From Branchiostoma floridae (Eukaryota > Chordata > Leptocardii > Amphioxiformes > Branchiostomatidae), in NCBI RefSeq assembly GCF_000003815.2, contig NC_049994.1:10370538-10434537 (forward strand): a stretch of 64,000 nucleotides of DNA, written 5' to 3'. Positions 48,961 to 60,878 of the stretch are shown piece after piece (within the stretch, counting starts at the first letter, position 1; each line of letters begins with the position of its first letter). Below the pieces are notes generated by a model. That model was not told the DNA's origin. It searched no databases and saw only the letters and a list, made by a program, of their open reading frames with translations. The translations under genes and the position numbers were made by a program.

Positions 48961-49320
48961 ATGGGTCCGCTTGGCCACTACCATCGAGATTATAACTTCT
49001 CTTTAGTGCACTTTGCTTCTAAGAACTGCCTCCAGAGAGAATACACAAGGTTAAAAGTTCAGGCCTTTCAAAAAAACCTCGGAAACTGTAAGGCGTGGCT
49101 GCAGTTCTTGTTGTTGCGGCGGTTTTCCCGCATTTCTGTTCAACGCACGCGTACGGAGAAAAAGCCCATCCTATTTTCAACAGAATCTCATGTAGCATTA
49201 TCAAATTTGAAGAATTTATTTTCAGAGACAGATAAAGTCTTAGATACAAATTGGAGACCACGGTTTGGATACAAATTGGAGACCACATGTGTTATATTCC
49301 ATCACTACATTTTTGTGTAA
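48961..49320 (+). CDS. Unidentified open frame at the array edge
   Basis: From the first in-frame ATG this is 119 codons. The frame continues upstream to the 63-bp block (48,862), but only through a GTG. The product is basic, with a run such as FLLLRRFSRISVQRTRTEK, no signal peptide and no family I recognise. It contains a 19-bp near-tandem duplication of DNA encoding a YKLET-like string (about 49,247-49,284). A donor-like GTAGGC lies upstream in the same frame. It may equally be a chance frame; I rank it low. Confidence 0.15.
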   Translation: MGPLGHYHRDYNFSLVHFASKNCLQREYTRLKVQAFQKNLGNCKAWLQFLLLRRFSRISVQRTRTEKKPILFSTESHVALSNLKNLFSETDKVLDTNWRPRFGYKLETTCVIFHHYIFV

Positions 49321-50546
49321 ATCCTTCCCGTTGGTCGCTCTCACACTATTCATAATGGACGCCTGTACCTCTTTCGCCACGGACAAGAATATTTTAAGAA
49401 AAGATAGTCTTGTATTTGGTCATAACAGATAACACTAATAGGAGAAGAGAGGCAAATTAGGGAAGGAAGCCTTGTAAGACCTGGGACCAATTAGATAGAA
49501 GTCTATATTCTAAACCGGTATGCCGTTGTCTTGTGTTTCACAACAGCATACATACAGATGTCGAAAAAATTTGCCGTCGGCGTTCCTCAGCGACCTGAAA
49601 CCCACGATGAAGCATTCCTTTTTCTCGTTCCTGTCATATTTCGGAACGTTCACAGACTTTCTTTATCAATGGTACCCTAAAAATGTCCACTTCAGTGCGG
49701 AAGAAGTTGTTTAGAATTTTGTCCCAACGGCAAAAAGATTTTAAATCTTATTTGACCGGGTTAGGACAATCCTTACGTTTTCGCTCTTTTTCTTTTCTTG
49801 CAAGAAAATAGCATTTGCTATATCAAGGACGTTATATCAGATATCATCTGATATAACGTCCTTGGCTATCTTAAGAACCCTGAATAGAGAAGTCCCAATT
49901 CGTGGTTGTGCAGCCTCAGAAATATTTTACTGCGGGAATTGAACCCGTGTTCATTGAACCCGTGGCAGCTGGTTCCCCTTCCAGGACTAACCTGTCTAGT
50001 CTTTCGCGTGATAGACGCTGGGCGAGGTCCAAATTCCAGGCCGTGCCTGGTTCCTATGTAAACAAAATTGTTCAACTGACAAGTCCGCTTTGTTGTTTCT
50101 TGTCTGACTCAGGAGTAGAGAGCAACTTAAGAAAACTTTTAAGATCATCATCTACACATTTTCTATCCAATGTCAAATTATCATCGATTTTTGTACGATT
50201 ATTATGTTTTGCAGAGTTTAAGCGAAGACGAAGATAGAGAATTTTGAAACAAATCGTGCATCGGTTGCTGTCAACAAAACGATACCATCACAAACAGACC
50301 GGGCAGGTTCGAAGTTCAAAGGTGAGACCAGGTCGCAATATATCAGTTTGGAACCTGTCAAGTCGTCACCACGAGTATAGAAACAATACCACAAGTGTTT
50401 TCCTCCCTTCACGTCCACATGTGATTGAAGACGTTGTGATAGTCAAGCTGTCGTCTTGGTATTCGGTATTAGAATGTCTTGCCTTTTGGTCTTTCATTCT
50501 ATAAACTTAAAAATATGTCTTTATTAAGGACATCCTTTTGTGATAT
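49321..50546. other. Flank, no gene recognised
   Basis: Contains a perfect hairpin (49,824-49,864, listed separately) and a tRNA-like T-arm on the minus strand near 49,933-49,947 without the rest of a tRNA. Both strands have open frames around 49.9-50.4 kb, in somewhat GC-richer DNA, with no recognisable product. Confidence 0.4.
49824..49864. repeat. Perfect 19-bp hairpin
   Basis: CAAGGACGTTATATCAGAT, a 3-bp loop ATC, then its exact reverse complement. No poly-T follows, so there is no sign of a Pol III terminator. It could be the remnant of a small foldback element. Confidence 0.95.
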
Positions 50547-51780
50547 AAACTTGGCACAAAAAGTTTGGAATATCAACTTTGGCTGATCATATTTCCCTTG
50601 TTTCTGCATCAATTTCAGTGTGTTATATATCAATAGAAAGCGTGTATGATTATCATTCACATGGTATCAAACTCTTTATGGTTATAAATTCGCGGAACGA
50701 GCACCAGGGCTGCTTACGTCAGTGGGTCGCGAAAAAAAAGTGCCCAAATTTCCCTTCTTGTGTTCAACACTATCATACTGTTGGTATGGGTGCGGGTGTC
50801 AAAGGTTCAATCTATCCCTTTTTTCTCGTAATTTTTGGTATACAGAACATCCAAGTTTATCTTTGATATTTGAGTAGAGTATATTTGTGCCCTTTTGGCA
50901 GTTGGATGGCCGAATCAAGGTGTGGAGAATGCCACGCTGACTGTCGCACGGATAGGGCGTAACAGCGCGTAGCGCTTGGTGGAGGCAGTGTGGTGTATGT
51001 ATGGCTGCCAAGGGAAAAACAAGGTTCACTATCGTCCCAGACAACCTCAATACTGTGAGATACAAGGACACCATTCTCCATTCAGTCGCAATGTCATACC
51101 TCGTCAGCGTGTGTATGGGACGAAATGCGTTGTAGGCTGCAAGTGTTAGACTACAACGCCGTCCACACAGAGCAAGGACCATTGCAGACTTTGCGCGTGG
51201 ACTGGCGGTGTAATCTTGCAGAATGTCATTCGGCCCCAACTTGAATGAAGGAGTAAGACATTGCGACTGAATGGAGAATGGTGTCCCTGTATCTCACAGT
51301 ATTGGCAGCCTTACATACACCACACCATGACACTGCCTCCACCAAGCGAAATACGCTCTATCGATATCCGTGCGACAGTCAGCGTGGTATTCTCCTTGCC
51401 GCCTCCACACCTCGATTCGGTCATCGAACAGCCCAAATGGCACATATACTCTACTCAAATGTTAAAGATAAACTTGGATGTTATGTATACCAAAGATTAC
51501 GTGAAAAAGGGATAGATTGAACATTTGACACCCGCACCCATACCAACAGTATGATAGTGTTGAACACAAGAAGGGAAATTTGGGCACTTTTTTTTCGCGA
51601 CCCACTGACGTAAGCAGCCCTGGTGCTCGTTCCACGAATTAATGATCAAAAAGAGTTTGATACCCTGTAAAAGAAAAGCATACACACTTTCTATTGATAT
51701 ATAACACATTGAAATTGATGCAGAAACAACGGAAATATGATCAGCCAAAGTTGATATTCCAAACTTTTTGTGCCGAGTTT
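50547..51780. mobile_element. 1.23-kb foldback element with long near-identical arms
   Basis: The left arm 50,547-51,104 and right arm about 51,248-51,780 are reverse complements with only scattered mismatches and a few indels, including about 45 bp present only on the left. The spacer is about 143 bp. The ends read AAACTTGGCACAAAAAGTTT and its counterpart. The arms are homologous to arms of the internal foldbacks of the array unit. No transposase frame, and the mechanism class is unknown. Confidence 0.85.
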
Positions 51781-52960
51781 AGAATATTTCGTTCATTTAA
51801 ACTTTTGGTCTTTTTACTTTTAACGAGTTTTGGTCTTACTCCTTATCTAAATTGAATTTCTCACTTGTGTTCTGTTTGTCATTTTACCAGTCATACGTGC
51901 AGATGAAAACATTACATTTTTCTACTTTCTCCTTGAAAATAATATGATTCTATATTATATGTTCATGACATTCAATACTACCGGTCAAAATGCTGTAGCA
52001 AAATTTAATGAAAGGACAAACTCACTTCGAAGACTACTGTTGTAATTGTTGTAACGTACTACGGGCTTCAAACTTTCTTTGACGTATGTTGCACCTAGGA
52101 GCATCCATTTGCCGCGATTTGAGCGATAGCTACTTAACTTCTATGGGCTGTGAAAGGCACGTGTTGAATGACTTGAGCTTAGATGGATTGCGTTGGGTAG
52201 AAAATGTGCTGAGATACCTAAGGCTCCCGATGTGGCCATGCCGTTAAAACTAGATCCCTACATTTGTCACCATTTCTCTCTCTCGCCCTTTTCACCTCGT
52301 CCGAGGTGCGGCTCTGAATGAAGGATATACCGGCCCCATCGGAGAAACCCTATAGCAAAAACGTTGTTAGCCAAATGAAGCTAGAATTATTACACCTTAC
52401 ACCCGAGGGTAATGTTTTTTCCCCGCATTTTGGGGTTTTCCTTGTAGTTTGGGGTGTTGGATTGTGGGGGACGCTAAAATCGCATTTTCACACATTTATA
52501 CTGATAGCAACATACATCTTACGCCAAACATGCTGGCTGGGATGGGCACATCGTCGTAGTGTTATTGTAAAACTGCCCATTTAGCTGCAAGTTCGCATCG
52601 TTATGGGTCCGCGGGTCATACAGAATATGGCTTTGGAGGAGGCTTGACGCAGATTCCTGCAATGTGATATTTTAGAAATGGGCTCACGTCCTCAATAAAT
52701 TACTCCGAATGATTTCCTTTTCCCCCCATACCTTGGAAATAGGTTCAACAAGATCGATTTCCTTGTCTTCAATTAAGAAAGGTAAAAGTCGGATTTATCG
52801 GACAGGTGCTTGGGGGAGATGTACTACATCTTCTGTCATGCGCCTGCAATTCCGAAAATGTAGAAAACAACGGAGGTGGCGCTTGCGAGCGGTGAAAAAA
52901 AAAGTGTCGATGTGCAAAGAATATAAATGTGCGTCCATGTGGGTTTGATTGACAGGAGTC
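51781..52960. other. Flank, no gene recognised
   Basis: Mixed composition. Open frames at 52,318-52,584 (+) and about 52,709-53,014 (both strands) match no family. I see no repeat structure. Confidence 0.4.
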
Positions 52961-53035
52961 GCACATCACCTTTGAACTCGAGATCCGCCATGATTCAAAA
53001 TGGCGCCTATCCAAGATGGCGCCATATCTGGAATC
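52961..53035. promoter_or_regulatory. Cluster of YY1-like ATGGCG motifs
   Basis: Within about 40 bp: CCGCCATGATTC, CAAAATGGCGCC and CCAAGATGGCGCC. The last matches the animal YY1 core AAGATGGCG, often found just downstream of transcription starts in that orientation. On the minus strand the first motif gives ATGGCGGATCTCGAGTTCAA ending near AAAG|GTGATG, a possible first coding exon. Neither is proven. Confidence 0.3.
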
Positions 53036-54765
53036 CCATTAGGAATTATAATTTGACTTTAAGCTTACATTTCCGTTCACCTAGCTATAAATTGAATGCA
53101 ATGTCATGTTTCGCCAGAACGATTTAATCAAATCAGCCATTCATCTTGACCAAAATTGTATTACTGGGACTTCAAGAATTAAAATAAGAGTCCCCCTGGT
53201 CAAATTGGAGTTATTCTGTCTGATCTGAATTTATTATTTTTGATCTGTACGGACCTGTGCTCATCGGAGGTGACCTAGGGCCATTACCGGATTGCAGCTT
53301 CCATAGTAATCACTACAGTTTCATCTGCTGCAGCTTCGCAATTCCTGAAGTGATTTACTCAAGTTACTACCCCTTAGTGGGACGTTCGAGGAAAAGCGCA
53401 TCGTTTCTAGAAACGGCGGAAGTCAGTCCGAAGTCGTCACTCATTTAGCGTTGCCAGTAGCCTGATGAAATTAACCCTGACTTGAAAGTGACTCTCTGAC
53501 AGTTGATGCTGAACTCAGGCACCTTTGCAATTAGTATTTAGTCTTTTTTGTCAACTTCAGGTGCCTTTCTGGTCAAATACACTTGAATTTTTGCACCATG
53601 TGTTATTTGTTCTTTTTCATATATTTGATAGTCCCGCAATCAAACCATGTTCACTTTTTTCGTCAATTTGAAAATAATTTCTCCAACCATCTGTGGTGTT
53701 GCTACACATCCTAAATAGTCAGTACACAATCATTGGCAGGACGCGTTGCATGTGTTTTGCTGTCAATTCTTTTTTTACAGCGTTGAGACTCTAAAAGCTT
53801 CGTACAGTCTTCATTCAGGGTGGCATTGTTTCAGTGTATCATTTTTCATTGCTTGATGATTTATGTTCAAGTGCGACTCGGGTGGGTTGACTGTTACGGT
53901 CCATAATAACGATTTGTCGGGTCTTTTATAGTAGGGCTCCGTCGACGTTTTTGGTACCAGTCCCTACACGCTTTGTACAGCAAGTTGGAGCAAGTTGAAT
54001 CTTCCGTCCCCCTCCCCACGTAACCAGGAATGGGGTTGTAAGCCCTAGCAGAGGGACGACATACTTGTGGCACACCATTTGGTAGATGGTTTGGTCAACC
54101 TTTGCACCCCTAGTGAACTTTCGGGGAAACTGGCTGTATCAGTTGGTTCTTTCTGTCGTGTTCCTAGTCAGGATATTGCTGTTTACTTAAGTATGTTGCA
54201 CGGTGAAACACACGGGTAGATGGAGTTAGACCGAATCCATCCCACCCCCCTTGGCCTTCCTCCAGCATTCCTGTCGACCCTTCGTCTCTGTCAACCGTCA
54301 CGGAAGACGGTTATGTGCGGTAACGTTGTGCCCCTTCTATCGTTGATAGTCATGGTCCGAAGTTGGGTGACTCGTCTTCAGATGTCCCCACTAGTTACTG
54401 ATGCCCATTGATCTATCCGTACATTAGGTAATTGTACAGCGTCCTTACTATAACTGATTACAATCACATTCTTTGGTTGGACAAATTGGACACTCTTGGT
54501 ACATCCTGGCTGATGCCAGCGAGAAAGGACAATGTCCTCAGCTGCCCCCTTTACCAGCCTTGAACTGATAAATCCACATAGGTACATGCATGAAATGCAC
54601 AGTAGGGTGGACGGTCCAAGTGCCCAAAAAGGCATTTTGCTAACGGGCGTTACACCCACGTGATCAGTTACGTGTCACTTGTTTTTTTTCATGCATATTT
54701 TCTGAATCAAATGTAAAGATTACATTACGTTACATCATCAAGATTACATACTAAATTTGTGAAGT
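53036..54765. other. Flank, no gene recognised
   Basis: GC is higher around 54.0-54.6 kb, with frames open on both strands (54,220-54,411 + and 54,378-54,659 -). None shows a known domain. Confidence 0.4.
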
Positions 54766-54845
54766 GTTTATATTTTTAAATACTATATGTGGATTCATAT
54801 TCGGAGTTTATATTTTTAAATACTATATGTGGATTCATATTCGGA
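54766..54845. repeat. Exact 40-bp tandem duplication
   Basis: 54,766-54,805 and 54,806-54,845 are identical and adjacent, indicating a recent duplication or replication slippage. Confidence 0.95.
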
Positions 54846-55918
54846 AAAGATTTTGCTGTGAAGCAGAAGACGGTGAGACGAAAATGCTAAACACCTGCAA
54901 CGGTATCCACATTGACCTTTAAACTTTGACACTAGACAAAACATGGCTGTGTTCATAAACTTCTCGTCTTTAGTTGTACCGAATATCAAAACTAGTCACC
55001 CTTTACTTTAGACACGTCTCCAGCTATATTGTGTCTGTTTTGGAGTAACTGTGTGTTGGTGATGCGCATATCATTAAAACTCTTATACTAGACTGGTGGC
55101 TTTGTGGTTTTCAAAGGAGCATGCAACGCATACACAAAAGTAAATGCCTTGTATGGTTTGTCGTGAATTTTTGCCTTATATCAAAGTTCACGCAATAGTT
55201 CAAAAGAAATTTCATATTTTTCTACTGCCATATTACCGGCAAACAATCTCTGTATGAGTGGTGATATTGATATTCACATGTTATCCCTTGACTTCTAATG
55301 ATTTCAACAGCTGCATAATATTAATCAAGCTTATGTCCCTTGGGGCTACTTAGTGAATGGATTGTCTTGATTATGTGGCGCCAGCATCAAAACTGCAGTC
55401 AAATATGTGAATCATTAGACATAAATCATTCTTTGGGAATGTTAATAAATAACGCTACAGGTGACAGTGATAAATTGACCATTGGCCTTTCATAAGGTCT
55501 TACAAAAAGTACTTTTCCCTCGATTCACCTTGGACAATAGCAATATGATCTGAAGTTCGACTTTTATCACGTAGCCTTTTCTTGGGGTAATAAAATGCGA
55601 AAACTAGGCATAAAAGTAAGTAGAATTGGCATCGTAGGTAGCTGTGATTCTGGTTTCTCATTCTGCGTGATCAGAACAATCCTGATCCTCCGTGAGCGAT
55701 GTAACGATGGCCTGATTGCTCCAGATTGCTGATAAAAAAGCTCAACCGATATGCTCAAAGACGTCACACTTTCCAGCACAATTCCTTCCTATCCGTCAAG
55801 GAAGTCAGCCGAGGATACTGATTTGTAACAAGTAGTGATAAAACCTGTTGCTTAAGTCCACTTTAAACGTTACAGGTTACATTATGAGGATTGTACCAGT
55901 ATCTCTTCTCCCTTAGTG
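54846..55918. other. Flank, nothing recognised
   Basis: AT-rich with no repeat or coding signal that I can support. Confidence 0.4.
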
Positions 55919-55927
55919 GGAAACACC

Positions 55928-56005
55928 TATTCTCCAAGCAGAGGTTGTCTCGTAAAAAATCCCGACCACTACTATCTCCGCGACCCAACCTCTGCTTGGA
56001 GAATA
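55928..56005. mobile_element. 78-bp MITE with 9-bp target duplication
   Basis: Terminal inverted repeats TATTCTCCAAGCAGAGGTTG (20 bp, perfect) enclose a 38-bp core. GGAAACACC flanks both sides (55,919-55,927; 56,006-56,014). A 9-bp duplication fits Mutator-like elements best, though the terminus is too short to assign. It is one of the smallest cleanly delimited transposons one can recognise by eye. Confidence 0.85.
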
Positions 56006-56014
56006 GGAAACACC

Positions 56015-56493
56015 ATGAGATCAGCTGATCTGCTCACAAAGAGTACTAACTGTGGGAGAAGCAGGCATTACCAAAGCTGCTCTGAGTGGTTTTGATCCAC
56101 TCACACCGAGAAGGACTACTTCTTGCGATGAGTCTGGATTCCTTAATGTGCTCTTCGTCTGCGTGATATTCCTCTTCGATTGCGTTATAGTCCTACCAGA
56201 AAGTTTGCACACTATGGACTAGAACTATAACTATTATTAGAACTAGGTGTGGCTCTCCTCGAGACCTAAATGTAACGAGGTACCCCCTAACCGAAGAGAG
56301 ATACTCATCTTCACCTGAGTGAAGTGAGGAAAGTTGTCTTTCCTCATCACACAGCATCCGACATATTGGGGGAACTTTTGAACCCAGGGTTGTAACGAAA
56401 ACTCATTTCTTAATTGGGTGAGATAGCTTTTTCCTTTTGCCACGAGGCAGAGCACCAGATTCGAGTCCTCAATGCACTTGTTTACCAAGCGTT
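56015..56493. other. Inter-element flank with minus-strand open frames
   Basis: Two consecutive minus frames (56,243-56,488 and 56,021-56,212) are open but match no family. They lie between two MITEs. Confidence 0.35.
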
Positions 56494-56497
56494 TAAC

Positions 56498-57440
56498 CCT
56501 ATTCAGACCGGGCTTTTTTGGTCATCCCTGGACCGGGGGGGGGGCTTTTGAGGCCCTTCACTTCTAAGTCCTATAACTCTAAAACGACATGCCGTAGGGC
56601 CACCAAATTTTCAGGACATGATTTCGACATAATATCTGACAAGTATGTGACGTTTGACGTTACGTTGACGTAAGATGACGTAATTATGACGTCATCAATT
56701 TGATTACATTGGCCAAACCCATGAAAAATGGGTATTCTCAGAAAACTTCAAGTTATGCTGCAAAAATGTAACAACAAGTGCAGATAACAGAATGATAATG
56801 TTTATTACGACTTGCGCTGCCAATAGCAACATCAATGACGTCAATATGACGTCATAAAATGACGTAATGCACATCTAAGATACGAGTTGGGCTCCGCCAT
56901 ATTATATCCACCACCTTGAATTTTTAAAAATACTTTTTTTGCAACAAATAATCACAAAGGGCAATGGAAATAGACTAAATTCATTCATTTAGATGGTTTT
57001 TGATGAAAAAATACCAGGTAGTTGCAAATTTTAAGGGATAATTAGCTTGTTTTTCTTGATCTGGCCATTCCGTCCGCCATCTTGGATTTTGGGCTGATGA
57101 CGTCATCAAATTAGCATAATTTATGCATGTATAATTATGAAAGATATGCTGAATAATATAAGATTTTATTTATGTAACAAAATCACAGTAATATAGCAAA
57201 TAAATTTGAAAAATACATTGTTAGAACCAAAAATAGTGATTTTTGGCAAAACTGCCTGTCAACAAACGGTTGCCATGGCAACAAGAAAAAATAGAAAATT
57301 TGTCAAACTTCGTAGAATTGTTGCCAACAATATTTTAGGAAAACTCACTAAATTTGGTGGCTCTAGCGTAAGCCGTTCTGGCGTTATAGGACATCGAAGT
57401 TAGCGCGGGCCTCAAAAGCCCCCCCCCGGTCTGAATAGGG
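56498..57440. mobile_element. piggyBac-type MITE, 943 bp
   Basis: Flanked by TTAA on both sides (56,494-56,497; 57,441-57,444). The outer terminal inverted repeat is CCCTATTCAGACCGGG. A second inverted match, GGGGGGCTTTTGAGGCCC, lies slightly inside. TTAA duplication with a CCC-start terminus is the piggyBac signature. The interior has no transposase but carries nine TGACGT hexamers, some as full TGACGTCA, and two CCGCCAT motifs. Confidence 0.85.
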
Positions 57441-57444
57441 TTAA

Positions 57445-60395
57445 AGCTGATTGGTGAATGGCTTTCATCTGACTTCTTCTGAAAGTAACCTTGAACCCTG
57501 GTCAAGGTGAAACCCTTAAATCAGATATGTGGTTGAAGGCCAAACAAACAGAATTTGGACAAGAATAACGTGAGAATCAGCTAAAAGCATGCCATAGTTT
57601 TTTTAAACCTTACCTTAGACCTACGATTCTTCGGAGGTTGCGATCTTCTGTCGCCATGCCTTCCAGAGTGTTTTATCCAAATATTATGTATTTATACGTT
57701 TTAGATAATTCAGATTTCGTGAATGCATAGCACAAAAGTTTAGATTTAATTACAATTGCACAAATACAATAAAAGAGGTAATGAAAGAACACAAACACAG
57801 AGATCAAATCGAATAATAAGTTTGAATAATAGGCAATTTTCATCAGCGTTGATTGCTTTTATGATTACATGAAAGTTGGGAAGGAAATTAGACAGATATA
57901 GCGTCACTACCTGTTTAGCTTAACAGGCTCGGAGATGGTAGAATGCCAACTGATTATGAATTAGCCAATACTCAATTAGATATTTCATAAGCAACGAAAC
58001 TGTTGTGGATTGATAGATTATTATGAAAAAGTGTTCTGACGGAAAAGCTTTTTTTTTTCTTCCTTTTTAAGGAATGAATGACTGAATGAATGAATGAAGA
58101 CCTTATTAATACAGAATGAACTATTGTTAGATCTTGCACTACTTTTGTTTTTCAGTTGCTCTATCAAAAGTTTCTTCAGGAGTCCAACCATGCACAGGCG
58201 CTTCTTTGTCTTCCCGTTCTTATGCACCTTTCAATCATGTGACATCTTTGCTTAGCAAAAACGTCGGAAGTAGTTCTTACAGCATTTACATCGTGCTTAC
58301 ACAACAGACACAGTGTCTCGCCAATGCCTTAAAAGGCGCATGAACCCCATGATAAGTGTAGTAACTACACCAAGAGGTCACTTCAAAGTCCCTTTTCCTC
58401 ATGTCCAAGGTAGTCCAAAGCCACCCCCTGTACTATGTCTACGTACACAAGTCAAGTGCTTTAAATCAACAGGTATCAAAGTGTTTGCTCTGGTTAGGAT
58501 ACGTCAATGTCAAAGTCATGGTGCCCAACAGAGCCAATTTGGACAATTTCACAGCTTGTCTCGTCGAGTCTGAAATTGCATGCTAGGCGGCGTAGGTGAA
58601 CAGTATTCGTAGGAATGTTTGAACACAAAGTATTTTAAAGAATCTTTTGGGAAGTTAACACGCAGGTGCTCAGTCCTATCTAGTTTCTCTTCAGTTACTT
58701 GAAGAATATATAACAGAATGCGAAAATAAAGACAAAATTAAGTAAGCGTTATGCATCCAGCGTTTTAAAAGAAGCCGCACTTTTCTAGAACAGCTGGATT
58801 TTTATTAAGCGTCAGGACATACGCCTTGTGTCGGGATATATTTTGAGCATTGGTTTGGAAAACTGTTTGGCTCACTTAACTTAGAGATATTTGTATTATC
58901 CTCCAGGTGCTTTTGAAACACTGAATAAAGTTGCAATGTTGGTCGTAACAGAGATTTGCCTAAAAAAAGTCTGTTAGACAATGTTTCGGACTTTGTTTAC
59001 AGCAAGTTTTGGTACAACCAAGTTTTGTCTTTGAATGATCTAGTTATAGGTATACTTTAGCTTTAAAGTAACTTTCAAGAATCAAGATCACTATCAGGAA
59101 CAGGTACTAACATTTCAAACTTCAAGAAAAACAACGTAAACTACGTAAAGCACAAGAACAATATCCTAAACTGATTTTTGAGCATGGAACAAACTCGATG
59201 CGCCTTTCTCAAACTCACAGTTTACACTAAAGTCAAATGTAGTAAGCGGAATCACAGTTTGCCCAGTTCAAATTGTGATACTTTTCTAAGCTAAGGATTG
59301 CTTGATTATTTCACATTCCTAACTTCAAATAGAAACTAGCAAAATTATATTTTCTCTTGGAAAAAGGTGTCCATCGGCTGAATCGCCCCATCTGTGTTCG
59401 CCTGCCCTCGTAAACTTGTTTTCCAGACGATCTTCCAACGCTGTGTTTTCTGCAAAGAAAAGAAGAAAAAAATTGGGTGATAATATTGGCTGCAAAAAAA
59501 GGAACATTTGGCGTTTTATCGTTCCCTGTGGGAATTCGTCTGACCTATTTCAAAGGCTATACTTTGCCCGTCGGCTTCATATGCAAAAATGTACTAATGA
59601 ATGTTCCTGTCCTTTCTGTAAAAAAATGGACAAGGACACTAACTTAAAATGAACCATTTTACAGCTTGGTGACGACCCCTCCCTTGTTTAAGATCTGTCT
59701 GGCTTTTGTGGCATCTTGTTGTCCCTTCGGTCTGCTTTTTTGTGTGAGTTTTTACCGCGCTGTGTGGCCACATGCAAATGTTTGATAATAAAATAACGGC
59801 TGTGCATGTAAAAAACACCTCACAACGAAGTTGAAGTAAATGACGAGAAGACTGGTATAACACACACTCTCTGTGAAAGTATCAACCGAAATATTCGACG
59901 ATGCAAATCTCTTGGCAGACTGCAAGGAGCCGCCGAAAGCATCCTTTTCACAGAACTGACCACGAGAAAGGTATTTCATTACTTCTGTAGAAAGATGTAA
60001 CCATATTTTGCACTTTATTCTTTACATTCAAATACTATAGACAAACACCTCATTTCATATTTACCAGGTGAAAGTGCTTAGATATCAAAGAGATCGATAG
60101 AAGAAATGATAGAAACTAAGGAGTTCCTGCCAAAAGATAACAATGATAGGGGAGGACTATTACTTGTGGTACACCGAGACTTGTCAAATAACTCTTAGTC
60201 ATAACTTCCAACACTTCGTTAAAAAAAAACATGTTTGTACTTTTGATATAGAAAGCATTGAAAATGAAATATAACTATGCAAAGACTGAGATGTTTGTAT
60301 TAGACAATTCCAATGCTGTTCAAAAATGTAGAAATCTATTAGGTCTGCCTGCCAATGATATACACCATAAGCACGCTATCCACAATATAGTGGCG
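57445..60395. other. Flank, no gene recognised
   Basis: A strong acceptor-like TTTTGTTTTTCAG at about 58,143-58,155 (+) precedes 58.16-58.58 kb of GC-richer DNA open in two + frames. Frames at 59,416-59,652 (+) and 59,752-59,979 (-) are also open. None has a recognisable domain. Confidence 0.35.
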
Positions 60396-60400
60396 ATAAC

Positions 60401-60587
60401 ATACTCTTCTAGCAGAGGTGATGTTCGGCTCCGGCTGTTTTTGACGTGTTTTAGACCTTTTTTTTTGACGTGTTTTAGACCTTTTTTAGGGTTCATTTTG
60501 GCCTATTGATACAATATAGAAAGCCAAAACAAAAACTACAAACATATCAACAAAACAGCCGGAGCCGAACCTCTTATTGAAGAGTAT
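60401..60587. mobile_element. 187-bp foldback MITE with internal tandem duplication
   Basis: The arms ATACTCTTCTAGCAGAGGTG and onward through TTCGGCTCCGGCTGTTTT (60,401-60,442) pair with 60,552-60,587. The centre holds a 24-bp duplication of TTGACGTGTTTTAGACC (60,441 and 60,465). No coding sequence. Target duplication unclear. Confidence 0.8.
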
Positions 60588-60878
60588 TACTCACATAGTT
60601 TCCACACGTATTCGTCTAAAATGATGATCTTCCTTATCAAGTATTCTTTTACAAGCTAAAGGAGAATTTGCATGATCCTTTAGGACAGAAATCATAAACA
60701 AATATTTTTGGGCCCCGACGAAAAATGTTGTTGTTGTTGTCCTTGCTTTACGTCTATTTCTTCGCTAGACGTGGACTCCAGGTACCATTTCCATCTAGGT
60801 GCTTCTCATGTGATTGTTACTCCTTGGTGCTTGAACTCTGGTGCTTTGCACATTCGTGTGTAGTAAGTTGGTAACCAT

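Noticed and set aside
49933-49947. tRNA-like T-arm (minus CGGGTTCAATTCCCG) suggesting a tRNA gene or tRNA-derived SINE
   Set aside because: The T-loop fits the Pol III B-box, but there is no complementary acceptor strand or convincing A-box/D-arm at the right distance.
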